From: Capra hircus
Taxonomy: Eukaryota > Chordata > Mammalia > Artiodactyla > Bovidae
Direction of reading: 5' to 3'
NCBI RefSeq assembly: GCF_001704415.2
Contig: NC_030823.1
Coordinates: forward strand, 70,370,458 to 70,434,457
Length of the DNA: 64,000 nucleotides
Shown here: positions 21,907 to 32,463 of the stretch, piece by piece
How positions within the stretch are numbered: the stretch's first letter is position 1
Layout: the number at the start of each line of letters is the position of its first letter
Program-made: the position numbers and the translations under genes
The notes under the pieces: generated by a model
What the model was told of the DNA's origin: nothing
What the model saw: only the letters and a program-made list of their open reading frames with translations
Databases searched by the model: none

Positions 21907-23041
21907 CCAGAGATCCAATTGCCAACATCCATTGGATCATGGAGAAAGCAAGCGAATTAAAAAAAAAAAAAATCTATGTCTGCTTCATTGCCCACTAATG
22001 CCTTTGACTGTGTGGATCACAACAAACTGTGGAAAATTTTCAAAGAGATGGGAGTACCAGACCACTTTAACTGTCTCCTAAGAAACCTGTATGTGGGTCA
22101 AGAAGCAACAGTTAGAACCAGACATGGAACAACTGACTGGTTCAAAATTGGGAGAGGAGTACGACAAGGCTAAATATTGTCATCCTGCTTATTTAACTTT
22201 TATGCATGCAGAGTACATCATGTGAAATGCTGGGCAGGATGAATCACAAGCTGGAACCAAGATTGGCAGGAAAAATATCAACAACTTCAGATATGCAGAT
22301 ACTATTCTAATGACAGAAAGTGAAGAGGAATTAAAGAGCCTCTTGAGGATGAAAGAGGAGAGTGAAAAAGCTGGCTCGAAACTCAGCATTAAAAAACTAA
22401 GATCATGGCATCCAGTCCCATCACTTCATGGCAAATAGAAGGGGACAAAGTGGAAGCAGTGAACAAATTTTATCTTCTTGGGCTCCAAAATCTGCAGCCA
22501 TGTAATTAAAAGACACTTACTCCTGTGAAGGAAAGCTATGACAAACCTAGACAATGTATAAAAACGCAGAGAAACATCACTTTGCTGACCAAGCCTATGT
22601 AGTCAAAGCTATGGTTTTCTCCAGGAGTTGTGTATGAATGTGAGAACTGAACACAAAGAAGGCTGAGCACCAAAGAAATGATGCTTTCAAACTGTAGTGC
22701 TAAGGAAGTCTCTTGAGAGTCCCTCGGACTGGAAGGAGATCAAACCAGTCGATCTTAAAGGAAATCAACCCTGAATATTCATTGGAAGGACTGATAGTGA
22801 GGTGGAAGCTCCAGTACTTTGGCCACCTGATGCGAAGAGCCGACTCACTGGAAAAGACCTTGATGCTGGGAAAGACTGAAGACAAAAGGAGAAGGAGGTG
22901 AAGATGAGATGTTAGATAGCATTTCCAACTCAATGGACATGAATTTGAGCAAACTCCGGGAGACAGTGAAGGACAGAGAAGCCTGGCGTGCTGCAGTCCA
23001 TGGGGTCATAAAAAGTCAGATATGACTTAGCAACCAAACAA
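21907..23041 (+). mobile_element. BovB LINE, sense 3' segment
   Basis: The 3' half of the same BovB runs on the + strand. It starts within the reverse transcriptase region ('ccagagatccaattgccaac', then AFDCVDHNKLWKIFKEMGVP and a GVRQG motif), passes a degraded active-site region near 22290 and the C-terminal SLEGLIVRWKLQYFGHLMRRADSLEKT block (about 22780-22865), and ends with the BovB 3' tail. Stops (for example just after GVRQG at about 22172) and frameshifts make it inactive. A 14-base A-run at 21959-21972 lies near the inversion junction. Confidence 0.92.
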
Positions 23042-23046
23042 CGATA

Positions 23047-23490
23047 TTGCCTCCTCTGGCTGCCATAACAAATTACCCACCAGCTGAACGGCTTAAAACA
23101 ACAGATGCTTATTCGTTCACACTTCAGGAGTCCAGAAACCTGAAGTCAAGGTACTGTCCAGGTTGGTTCCTTCTGAGGGCTGTGAAGGAGAGACCACCCC
23201 ATTCTGCTCTCCTGGCTTCTGGCGGCTTTCCTCGATGTTCAGCACCCTTTGGTTTATAGATACACCTCTCCAATCTCTGCCTCCCACTTCTCCTGACCTT
23301 TTTCTCTGTGTCTCTTTGTGTCCTCCTCTCTTCTGACAGGGACACCTGTCACTAGATTTAGGCCATGTCCCCAGCCCCAGTATCATTTCATCTCAGGATA
23401 CTTAATTAATTATATCTGCAAATACTCTTGAAATAAAGTTGTATTTTGAGATCTATGTAAACATGAATTTTGGGTAGACGCTATTCAGTC
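23047..23490 (-). mobile_element. MLT1-like (ERVL-MaLR) LTR
   Basis: Antisense copy. It begins 'ctggctgccataacaaattacc' followed by 'ggcttaaaacaacag', which is the reverse of a MaLR LTR 3' end, and continues with 'gtctctttgtgtcctcctctcttctgacagggacacctgtcactagatttagg' type blocks. It ends near 'ttcagtcctctgcacc'. Non-coding. The BovB element is inserted at its left margin. Confidence 0.6.
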
Positions 23491-23514
23491 CTCTGCACCT
23501 TCCCCCACAGCCTC

Positions 23515-23665
23515 CCTCTAGATACAGGTACTCTAATTCCCTTTTTAGGCATTGAGAAGCCAGGGTCTAGAGAGAAGTGAACCACTCCATGGTCATATAA
23601 TTAGTAGGTGGGCATAGAGCCTCAGATTTCCATTCCTGCCCTAACACCCAAGTGTTATTCCCTTT
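23515..23665 (-). mobile_element. MIR SINE fragment
   Basis: Antisense MIR pattern: 'ggcattgagaagccagggtctagagagaagtgaa', 'catataattagtaggtgggcatagagcc', 'aacacccaagtgttattcc'. Diverged. Confidence 0.55.
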
Positions 23666-24195
23666 AGAGAAGCGCTGTGTGCGTGTGAGAGACAGGGAGG
23701 GCAAGAAGGAGCTGCATCTTGGCTGTCCAACTCTCCCCTCTCTTCTTTCAAGCTGGCTCAGCCTTTTCAGTCATGTGGTGCCGTGGAGACAAAGACACTC
23801 TGAGAGGACCTCCCCGCCCACCCAGCACAGGAGTTCACCTGGGGCCCAGCACCTGCCCCCAAATGAGTGCCAGGGCATCACTGCTGACTGCTCGATGGTT
23901 CAGAGATGGATACGTGATTCAAAGGAAAGCAGAGCCTCTTCTTAGGGATGTATACCTCAGGCTTTGTATAGCAATGTAAACATGTAAACAAACTCAGTTG
24001 ACAATAAGGAGGTCAGTAAAAAAAAGTTAGAAATCACATTTGGTTTTCAATTTAATGTTAGATGGCAAAGTATTTCATATTTAAATAAATAAATTTATTT
24101 AATCAATGGGTTAGCACAGAAGTGTTGACAGAGCTCTTTTTAAATTCGGTAGGAAAGAGCAAAAGTGATATTCAAATAGCCTCATGATTTTAATG
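23666..24195. other. Intergenic, no gene recognised
   Basis: Non-coding sequence with an AATAAATAAATTTATTTAAT simple stretch at about 24083-24102. No repeat was named. Confidence 0.5.
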
Positions 24196-24660
24196 GCTAC
24201 ACTCTGTGATAGGCAGACTTCTAAGATGGTCCCCAGTGACTGCATCCCCTGGTGCTCACAACTGTCACTTGACTAGGAGACAAGCCTAGTAACTTGCTTC
24301 TAACAAATAGAACACAGCAAAAGTTGTGGAGTGCCACTTCTGCAATTAGGTTACAAAAGATAATCTTGCTGAGTCTGTCTTTTGCTGACTGATGAAAGAA
24401 GCTGGCATTGTGGATAAGCCCACATGGCAAGGAATCCAGGGTGGCCTCCAGCCAACAGCCAGCAAGGGACTGAACCCTGCCACTACTATGTCAAGGAGCT
24501 TGGAAGTAGATCAGGTCCCGGTTGAAACCTGGTTACAGCTGGGTGAGATTTCCCAAAACAGAGGGCTCAGATCCGCTGAGCCCAGCCTCCTGATACACAG
24601 ACACTCTGAGAATAAGGCATGTGTAATATTTTAAGCCACTAATGTTGGGGGAATTTGTTA
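24196..24660 (+). mobile_element. Ancient LTR-type repeat (MaLR/ERVL-like)
   Basis: The layout 'gataggcagacttctaagatgg' ... 'agtaacttgcttctaacaaatagaacacagcaaaag' ... 'aatccagggtggcctccagccaacagcc' ... 'attttaagccactaatgttggggg' ... 'tttgttacaaagca' is that of an old mammalian LTR. I recognise the consensus but do not assign a subfamily. No coding sequence. Confidence 0.5.
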
Positions 24661-24674
24661 CAAAGCATTTCCTC

Positions 24675-24694
24675 TACACACACACACACACACA
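24675..24694. repeat. (CA)n microsatellite
   Basis: About ten CA units follow the old LTR directly. It is a possible polymorphic marker. Confidence 0.85.
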
Positions 24695-24744
24695 TTACAG
24701 ACTTCAGTTTGCATGGCTAGACAAGATAGAAAATTCTGTCAGCT

Positions 24745-25345
24745 GAAGAAAAATGCACAGCCTAGAAGTCGTGAGTTAAGTTTTATTTGGGGACCCACTA
24801 AGGACTATAGCCTGGAAAACTAGTCTCTCAGATAGCTCTGAGGAACTGCTCTGAAATGGTAAGGGAGGCACCAGCATATATTGAAGGTGATTTTTGCTGG
24901 ACATATAGTTGAACAAAATAGAATAATCTAAATTTAGATCTAAAGATTATTGCTAATGACAAAGAACAGACACATCAAGGTAGTGATCTTAGTGCTTTTT
25001 CTATGTATGGAAGATGCAAGAAACTGGGATCACTTGAAATTATTCCTTAGATATGTATCTTCACTATCCATGGTCAGCATCCAAAGCACAGAACGTGTCC
25101 TGTTTCTCTTCATCCTGAATTCCCCTCAGGGTGCATCGTGGGTGAATGGTTGCAGTGGCTAATGCCTTGATCTTTGTAGAATTGAGATGGCAGGCAACAT
25201 TCTTTGTTTACTGAAAGGCAGGTAACATTCCCTGTCCACACTTCCTTAGACAGAGGGAAATTGAAAAGAGGACCTGGAAGGATAGAGAAAAAGAACATGA
25301 GCTTTGGAAGTTGATGAGGAAAACACCTTTGTTTCAAAGCCTCAC
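24745..25345 (-). mobile_element. Probable ruminant solo LTR
   Basis: Antisense layout: 'gagttaagttttatttgggg' gives a minus-strand AATAAA poly(A) signal (complement of 24782-24787). Then come 'aggactatagcctgg', 'ctctcagatagctctgag', 'tttctatgtatggaagatgcaag' and 'tcccctcagggtgcatcg', blocks that recur in bovine genomic LTRs. No retroviral coding sequence flanks it, so it would be a solo LTR. Limits and family are uncertain. Confidence 0.42.
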
Positions 25346-26740
25346 TAAGGCTTTATACATTTTTTTTTTCAGTTATGGGTGCATTTAAATTTGCCTTAGT
25401 GTCAGGAGGTGAGGTTCATTTATTCATTTGTCTTTTCATTAATCAACAAATATTTACCCAGTGTCCACAGAGTATTGGACAGCATCAGTGCAGCTGAGAT
25501 GAGAAATGAAAAACCAGGTCATACACCCGAGGCATCCACAGAGCCTGTGTACACAGAGCATATGGTTAGAGCCAGATGGTACAGTTAACAATGCAGAGAT
25601 GGCTGCTGTGAGGAGAGTGTGTACTATGGGTGGAAGCAGGGAGAACCCAGTTTAAGCCAGCCTGGGCTGCAGCACAGAAACCTCCCAGGAAGAATGGATG
25701 CCTTGGTCTAAGTTTGCAGGGTCCATCATAGGTGTCCTTGCAAGAACAGACCTGGGCCTGAAGCCTGAACTAAGACAGTGCCATAGAATGGAAAGGAATG
25801 GCCAATGGGGAGGGGGTCCAAGGAGGACTTGGCTGACGGTGGTAACCCTGTCCCTTTCACCCCTGCCACCAATTTCAGCTCATGGAACTGGCAAGATAAG
25901 AATGCCACTAACTTAAACTGGGAAGAAAAGAACAGGTTTATGGTCAAAAGGATTTTTTCCCCCAAATATAAGAATTTGACCATATAAATATTTGATAGAG
26001 TATTTTCTAAAAATTTGCCATAGCTTTTAAGAAAATATTTAAACTCTTGTTCAGCACATGTGGCTCTCCATTTTTTTTTCTTCTTCTCCAGGTTTATTTC
26101 TTGCCACTCAACCAAGTTCATCCACAGATCCAGCTATTTGAAACTACTAGTAATTCCCCAGACACATTCCATGGTTGTTGTATAGTTTTGAACATGTGAT
26201 TCTCTCTGTTTAGAAAGTTCTCTATTGGGGTATCTGTTGTTTTTGTGTTTTCAGTATCCTCTCCTTTGGCTTTTCTCTGTTTCATTCCATGCGATCCTGA
26301 TGGAATATCACAGTATCCTGCTCTCTCCAACCTCAGGGATGGGCAGGAGGTCCAAGCCTCTTTAAGCATAGTATCCCAACCCTCAGTGATTGGTCCAGGA
26401 TCGGCACGTGACCCAATCTGGACCAATGTGAGCCCTTCTCTGGGATTTTATATATGGTGCTGGGATAGTTTTCTCTTTCTTAAACAGCCAACACACTGAA
26501 GTGACGTAAGCCTGGAACTTCATGTGGCCATGCTCCTTTTGCCCACTGAAACACAGAGGAAGCTCACTGGTTAGGAGAGAATGGGTCTAGCACAGCGGGA
26601 GAGACAACAGAGGTGAGTGTGAGAGCAGCAGATATGAAGGCTTTTCCCCCAGTCAGTCTTCCCAGTTATATAGCTTAAGTTCTGGTGTGCTTAAGTTAAT
26701 CCTGTCACTTAAAATTGAAAGAGTCCTGCAACCAAAATTC
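25346..26740. other. Intergenic, old repeat traces only
   Basis: 25420-25640 resembles the 5' part of the unnamed ancient repeat seen at 17020 ('aatcaacaaatatttacccagtgtcc', 'agtattggacagcatcagtgc'). 26240-26470 may be another old repeat but I cannot name it. No exon is supported. Confidence 0.45.
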
Positions 26741-26744
26741 CAGT

Positions 26745-27045
26745 TTCTTCTACCCACTTCCTACACATCCTTTAAAACTCAGTTCCAACCCAGTTCTTCC
26801 AGAAAGCCCACTGTGACCAGTTGCTCCTCCCTTCCCTGTTTGGTGCACTTCCCTGGGTTCTCGTGAATACCATTCTGGGCAGATTTCAACTGCATCCCTT
26901 CCTAATCAAATCCATAAGAGTTGGGTTACAATCTCTGTTTACCGTCAAATCATAAGCTCCTTGATCCTCATTGTATTCAACTTACAGCTCAATGTCTGGC
27001 AAAAAGAAAGTGCTTTATAAACCTCTGATGAATGAATAACAAGTT
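26745..27045 (+). mobile_element. L2 LINE 3' end
   Basis: Sense L2 tail: 'aaaactcagttccaacccagttcttccagaaagcccactgtgacc', 'ataagctccttgatcctcattg', 'caatgtctggcaaaaagaaagtgctttataaacc', ending in 'tgatgaatgaataac'. Old and diverged. Confidence 0.65.
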
Positions 27046-27261
27046 CAAAGTCCATCTGTGGAGCATTCAGGTGCCCAGGAGAGTTGTGGGTCCACAAATC
27101 ATAGAAGGGGGTCTCTGTGTCAGTGTAGCAGGTGGAGACCGGTGGACTGCAGGCAGTGGGCAGTGAAGAGGGTGGGGTGCCCTCAGTCTCTCCAAGAAGG
27201 GAAGGAAAGAAGTGGGCTGGTGACTGGAGGGATCAAGGGGGACTTATTTTAAGATTCCAAA

Positions 27262-27434
27262 GTCCTTCCCTGGTGGTCCTGTAGCTGGGACTCTGTACTC
27301 CCAATGCAGGGGGCCTGGGTTTGATTCCTGGTCAGGGAACTATGTCCCACATGCCACAGTGAAAATTGAAGATCCCGTGTGTGGCAACTAATACCTGGTG
27401 CAGCCAAAAAAAATAAACAAACATTAAAAAAAAA
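27262..27434 (+). mobile_element. CHR-2-type SINE
   Basis: Sense copy: 'gtccttccctggtggtcctg', 'caatgcagggggcctgggtttgattcctgg', 'cacatgccacagtg', and an A-rich tail with AAAAAAAATAAACAAAC. Moderately diverged. Confidence 0.75.
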
Positions 27435-28373
27435 GCCAACGTCCAAATGTGTTTATATATTGAGGGAAAGGAGACAGCGGAGAGAGAGCGGTGAAGATTC
27501 AGAACAACCAAGACGTGCCACATGGAGAGGGTGTGAGCCCCGAGCCCAGCTGGAGAACAGAGAACCGGTGTGATCACTCCAGTTTAGTCAACTCAGCAGC
27601 AGAGGCAGTGGAAATGGGGCATCCATGCCAGAGTGACCTCATTCAGCAGCCCACAGGCCAGTGAGGTTGGGCAAAATAGAGCCTCCATCTTGTTCCTAAG
27701 GCCACAGAGAGTTCAGCTTCCTCTTCCCCAATCACCCTCCATCCCCCACCAGAGATGGGGCACCGCTGAGCTGAAGCAGCCCTATCGGGTCACCCACTTC
27801 CCACTGGGTCCAGATCTCCCGGAGCGCTGGCCAGCGTTCAAGGCAGTCCTCACATTGTTCCCCTTGTTGTCACCCGACCTAGGAGATCAAGTTCCCCCAG
27901 CTAAGTGTTCACCAATCTTGTCCGGGGCCATGCGATCCCATCCAGGGAGAAGCAGAGATGTAAATTATTGAGGAAACCTCAGGTTCTCAACAACTCCCTA
28001 GCCATCCCGATCTGCCTGGAAACCTGAGCGGACTGGCCCTGGGCACCCAGCAGCCGGGATTGGACAGCATCACTGCCCAGGCCTCTGAGCTCTGAACCTG
28101 CAGTGATTGAACCCCAAATCCTGGTGGCTCCCTGGGGCCTCAGCAGCCAGAATTTCCCAAGATCTGTAGGGGAGAGCGTGTAGCAGGTCACTGAGAAGCC
28201 CAGCTTAGAGGCACTCCCTTGGGGCCCTGGGCACCTGGGAAGGTGAGGAGAAGGAGGCAATGTCTGCTCCCTCAGGAGGGGCCCAGGTGAGGGAGGGTCT
28301 TCCCTCAAGAAAGGCTCAGCCTCACCATGGAGGGCACACTGCCTGCCCTTGGGAGCTCCTGGACAGATGGAGA

Positions 28374-28405
<32 letters not shown>

Positions 28406-29270
28406 TGTTTCTAGCTGTTGAGCATCAGACCCTGTGGTTCCCAGGGCAAAGCTGAAAAGGTCTTGCTAAAGTCCCAGCCTCCTTTCTGGATAAGAGGACA
28501 GGAAGGCGGGGAGGAATTCAACACCTCTGAGCATCCTTCGGCTTTGGTTATCAGGAGATAGCCCAAGCATCTGCCTCAGACTCTCACTTCTCTGCTGTTT
28601 AACAACTGTGATCACCCTCGCTGTGTTTTGTGGGCTCTCAAAGCCTGCCAAGCTTGTGTGTGTGTGCATCTTCATGGAAGTCTCGTGTGCATCTCTACAC
28701 GCCTGGCCATCCAAGTGCACATCCACACATCTCCACGTGGGTGTGACCGCACGTGGGAACTCCTGCTTGCCGAAGTGGTCCCTGTGCACACCCCAGTGTG
28801 TGCAGGTGTGCTTGGTGGGCATCCTCTTTCTCAAACACACTGGGTGTTCCTCTGCCAGGTTTTAGTGTCCAGCAATGTGACAACATTAACACAGTGGGTT
28901 GTACGTTGAACTGAGTCTTGCCACTCCCCTGGCTTTGCCCAGAGCTGACACATGTGTCCTAATATCCGCAACCACCCCTCTGCTCAGTCTGCCCTGAGTC
29001 CCTGAAGGACTCTGGTTTGCCGCATCCGAGGCTTCCCCAGAAGAGCTGAGGATGTCTGCTCTTTGCAGCTTCCACTGGACCTCGGTTCATCCGGTCATTT
29101 ACTCCTCAAACAATCACTGAGCTTCTGCCGGGCCAGGCCCTGTGTTAAAAGCCAGAAATAGTGAAATGAGTATTTCATGGCCCCTGTCTTCATGAAAGGT
29201 ACACTCCAATCAGGGAGAAAGCCCTGGACACAACCAGCCGTGTTCAAGGGCAGACTCTGGTGAGACATGG
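27435..29270. other. Intergenic, no gene recognised
   Basis: GC-moderate sequence with many chance open frames. It holds a (CA)n microsatellite at 28374-28401 and a CA/GT-rich patch near 28650-28810. 29090-29230 resembles the unnamed ancient repeat ('tcaaacaatcactgagcttctgccgggccagg'). Confidence 0.5.
28374..28401. repeat. (CA)n microsatellite
   Basis: About fourteen uninterrupted CA units. Confidence 0.9.
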
Positions 29271-29288
29271 CCGAGAAGTCACTACCAC

Positions 29289-29775
29289 TCATATATGTGG
29301 AATCTAGAAAAATGCTACTGGTGAACATATTTGCAGGGTTGGACTAGAGACGCAGACGAGAGAAAGGACCTGTGGACACAGAGGGCAGGAGAGTGGGGCC
29401 TGAACTGAGAGAGTAGCACTGACGTATATACACTGCCATGCGTGAAATAGCCAGCCAGTGGGGAGCTGCCGAGCAGCACCAGGAGCCCAGCCCAGTGCTC
29501 TGCGATGACCCAGAGGGCTGGGATGGGGGAGGGAGGCTCAAAGGAGAGGGGATATATGTATACTTACGGCTGATTCACATCATTGTACAGCAGAAACTAA
29601 GAAAACAAGGTAAAGCAATTATTCTCCAATTTAAAATAGACCAACCAAATGAAAAACGGAGGGAGGGGATGTATGTTTACATATAGGGGGTTCATGTTGT
29701 GTACAACAGAAACTAGCACAATATTGTAAAGCAATTATACTCCAATTAAAAAAAAAAAAAACTCTACAAAAAAAG
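29289..29775 (+). mobile_element. 5'-truncated L1 with perfect target-site duplication
   Basis: The ruminant L1 3' UTR is recognisable in sense orientation: two diverged copies of the 'gtacagcagaaactaa ... gtaaagcaattat ... ctccaatt' end block (29586-29632 and 29700-29748), then an A-run and 'aactctacaaaaaaag'. The 14-bp direct repeat GAAGTCACTACCAC lies at 29275-29288 and 29776-29789 with no mismatch. Hence this is one of the youngest datable insertions in the window. It has no ORF2 coding sequence. Confidence 0.88.
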
Positions 29776-29789
29776 GAAGTCACTACCAC

Positions 29790-30289
29790 CCTTTGAGGAA
29801 ACAGGCATAGTTTCATTGAGGCTGCATTTAGTTATGACTTAAGTGGAATTTCAACAAGACAATGTACATTCCAAGAGCATTCCAAGCAGAACAATGGTGT
29901 GATTGGAGGTGAGAAATGAGGAAGCCCATAGAGTGTTTACTTGCAAACCCATCCTCAGTTTGCAACTACCGGGTGCAAGTGTAGGGCACCCCCTGAAGTT
30001 GTGCAAGACTAGGGGCGGAAGTTCTGAGAAGTCACTGTGACATGAGTAAACAAGGGAAAAAAATTCATTAACTCACGGGCAGATGGTGTGGCAAGGGGCT
30101 GTATCGTCTATCTTACTCCACCTAGGAAGGCTTTCTGGAGGAGGTGTGGCCTTGGGAACAATTGAGGGAAGAACGGGCAATCTGAGGGACGGAAGCTAAT
30201 CTGTGTCACATGAAAGCAGCTATGTACTTGGGGGAGAATAACCATGCAGTTAACAGGATGGACTTAATATCTGTTGGAAGATACTTTGA
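29790..30289. other. Intergenic, no gene recognised
   Basis: Non-coding sequence. 30110-30200 resembles the unnamed ancient repeat ('gaaggctttctggaggaggtg'). Nothing else seen. Confidence 0.45.
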
Positions 30290-31051
30290 AGAAAGGGTAG
30301 CCAGGAAAGAGGGGGCCCAGATCTCCGTGCTCAAGCAGCCCCAATCTGATAAGAGAAAGCACAGAACCTACTGGGAGCTCCTAGCTTGATGGCGGGACAT
30401 AGGAAATGATGGCTTCCAAGACACTGGACATCAGGCAACAAAGGTCAGCGATGCCTGAAAGATGCCCCAATGCACAGCCTTGAGAGAATGTTTAAGCTGA
30501 AGGAGCTGGTAGTCTGGGCAGACTCAAGCCCTCAGTTTCTACATAGTACATACAAAAGAGTACCCAAGAGGAGAGAGCTGCACAGAGAGAAACCTGGAAA
30601 ACTCCAAGTTTTCAGCAAAGCACTGATTAGCATATATGTATGAGGCAACTACCCACAGCTGGGGAAAGAACCACCCCAAAAGATGAAGAGTGCCCAGAGC
30701 TCACACAGGGCTGAGAATACTTCCTACTCCCACCAGTCAGGTTGGAAAAAAAACATAATTTATAGGGAGATTACTCAGAAGGATCTTGCTTCAGTAGTAG
30801 AAAGTAGGCTTGGTCTAAATACTGCTTTCATCTCACCTAATAAATCTTAAAAGATCTGAAAGGATAAAACTGCCACAACCTGGAAGAAGTTCAAGGACAT
30901 TTATAGGGATACAAAAATATCTAGCACCCAATAAAGTAAAATTCCCTCTGTCTGGCATCCAATAAAAAAAATTACAAGGCATGCAAAGAAAACAAGAAAA
31001 TACAACCCATGATAAGGAGAAAAAAAAATCGTTGAAACTGGCCCTACAACT

Positions 31052-31394
31052 AGGTGAACAACTGTCCCAGTTTATCTAGGGATATCCCAGTTTGGGGCTT
31101 CCCTGGTGGCTCAGCCATAAAGAATACGCCTGCAATGCAGGAGATGTAGATTTGCTTCCCAGGTTGGGAAGATCCCCTGAAGGAGGGTGTGGCAACCCAC
31201 TCCCGTGTTCTTGCCTTAAGAATCCCATGGACAGAGGAGCCTAGAGGGCTACAGTCCATAGAGTTGCAGAGTCAGACACGACTGAAGCGACTTAGCATTC
31301 ACACACACACGCACATACCAGTTTTAGCACTAAAAGTGGTACATCCCGGCAAATCCCTCAGTCCAGTGAAATCTGGGACAATTGGTCACCCTTA
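31052..31394. mobile_element. Small inverted-repeat DNA transposon (hAT-like)
   Basis: The left end AGGTGAACAACTGTCCCAG pairs with the inverse of the right end 'ctgggacaattggtcaccct'. Both sides are flanked by CTACAACT (31044-31051 and 31395-31402), an 8-bp duplication as hAT elements make. The internal sequence is non-coding and is split by a Bov-tA SINE. Family name not assigned. Confidence 0.65.
31094..31317 (+). mobile_element. Bov-tA SINE
   Basis: Sense copy from GGGGCTTCCCTGGTGGCTCAG through 'gaagatcccctgaaggagg', 'atggacagaggagcc' and 'gactgaagcgacttagca' to a CA-rich tail. Flanked by CCAGTTT at 31087-31093 and 31318-31324. It lies inside the small DNA transposon. Confidence 0.92.
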
Positions 31395-32090
31395 CTACAA
31401 CTAACATCAGTACTTAGTGAAAGACTGAATACCTTCTCTCTAAGATCAGGTGCACAGCAGAATGTCCACACTCACTCACTACTTTTACCAACAATGTATT
31501 TGAGGTTCTAGCCAATTAATAAGGCAAGGAAAAGAAATCCATATTGGAAAGGAAGAAATAAAACTGTTCTCATGCTCAGATAATACCATCTATGAAGAAA
31601 ATCTTACTGACTCTATGAAACAGCAACTCAAACTAGTAAGTGAGTCTGGTAAGACTGTCAGATCCAAGTGAATATTCACAAACTGGATTTCTACACACTG
31701 GCAATGAACAACTAGAATTGAAATAAAATAGCAATACCCTTTTCAATAGCATCAAAAAATATGAAATAGGGATGACAATAGATGAGAAAGACCTGTATGT
31801 TGAAAACTACAAAACATTGCTTAGAGAAATTAAAGAAGCAGTGTATAGTTGGTTATAGTTTGGAAGACTCAAGGTTGTTAAGCTGTCAAGTCTCCCCAAA
31901 CAGATTCAACACAATCTCCCCCAAATCCCACTAGTCTTTTTTTTTTTTTAATAGAAATTGACAGGCTGACTCTAAAATTCACATGAAAAATGCAAAGAAC
32001 CTAGAATAGCCAAAACGACTTTGAAAAAGAACAAAGTTGGAGGCCAAAACTACTTGATTTCAAAATGTATCATAAAGCTAGAGGAGCCAA

Positions 32091-32463
32091 ATAGACCCAT
32101 GTCCACCTGGGACTTGTGATTGTGACCTCATTGGGAAAAAGGGTCTGTGCAGATGTAATTAAGTTAAGGATCTTAAAATGAGATCATCCCAGATTAAGGA
32201 GAGGCCCTAAGTCCAATGACAGGCATCCTTATAAGAAGAGGGGAAGACAGAGATACCTGGGAAGAGGGCCAGGTAAAGATAGGTTGGAGTTATGTTGCCA
32301 TAAACCAAGGAATGTCTGGAGTGGTCAGGAGCTGGAAGAGGCCGAGAGCCTCCAGAGACAGTACTGCCTGCCAACACCTTGGTCTCAGACTTCTGACTTT
32401 TCTAGAATTGGGAGAGAGTCCATTTCTGTTGTTTTCAGTGGTATTTCGTTAGGCAATCCTAGA
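32091..32463 (+). mobile_element. MLT1-like (ERVL-MaLR) LTR
   Basis: Sense copy inside L1M: 'gcagatgtaattaagttaaggatcttaaaatgagatcatccc', 'ggccctaagtccaatgacaggcatccttataagaagagg', then 'ttctgttgttttcagtgg' and 'cgttaggcaatccta' at the 3' end. The L1M sequence resumes after it. Left boundary approximate. Confidence 0.62.
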
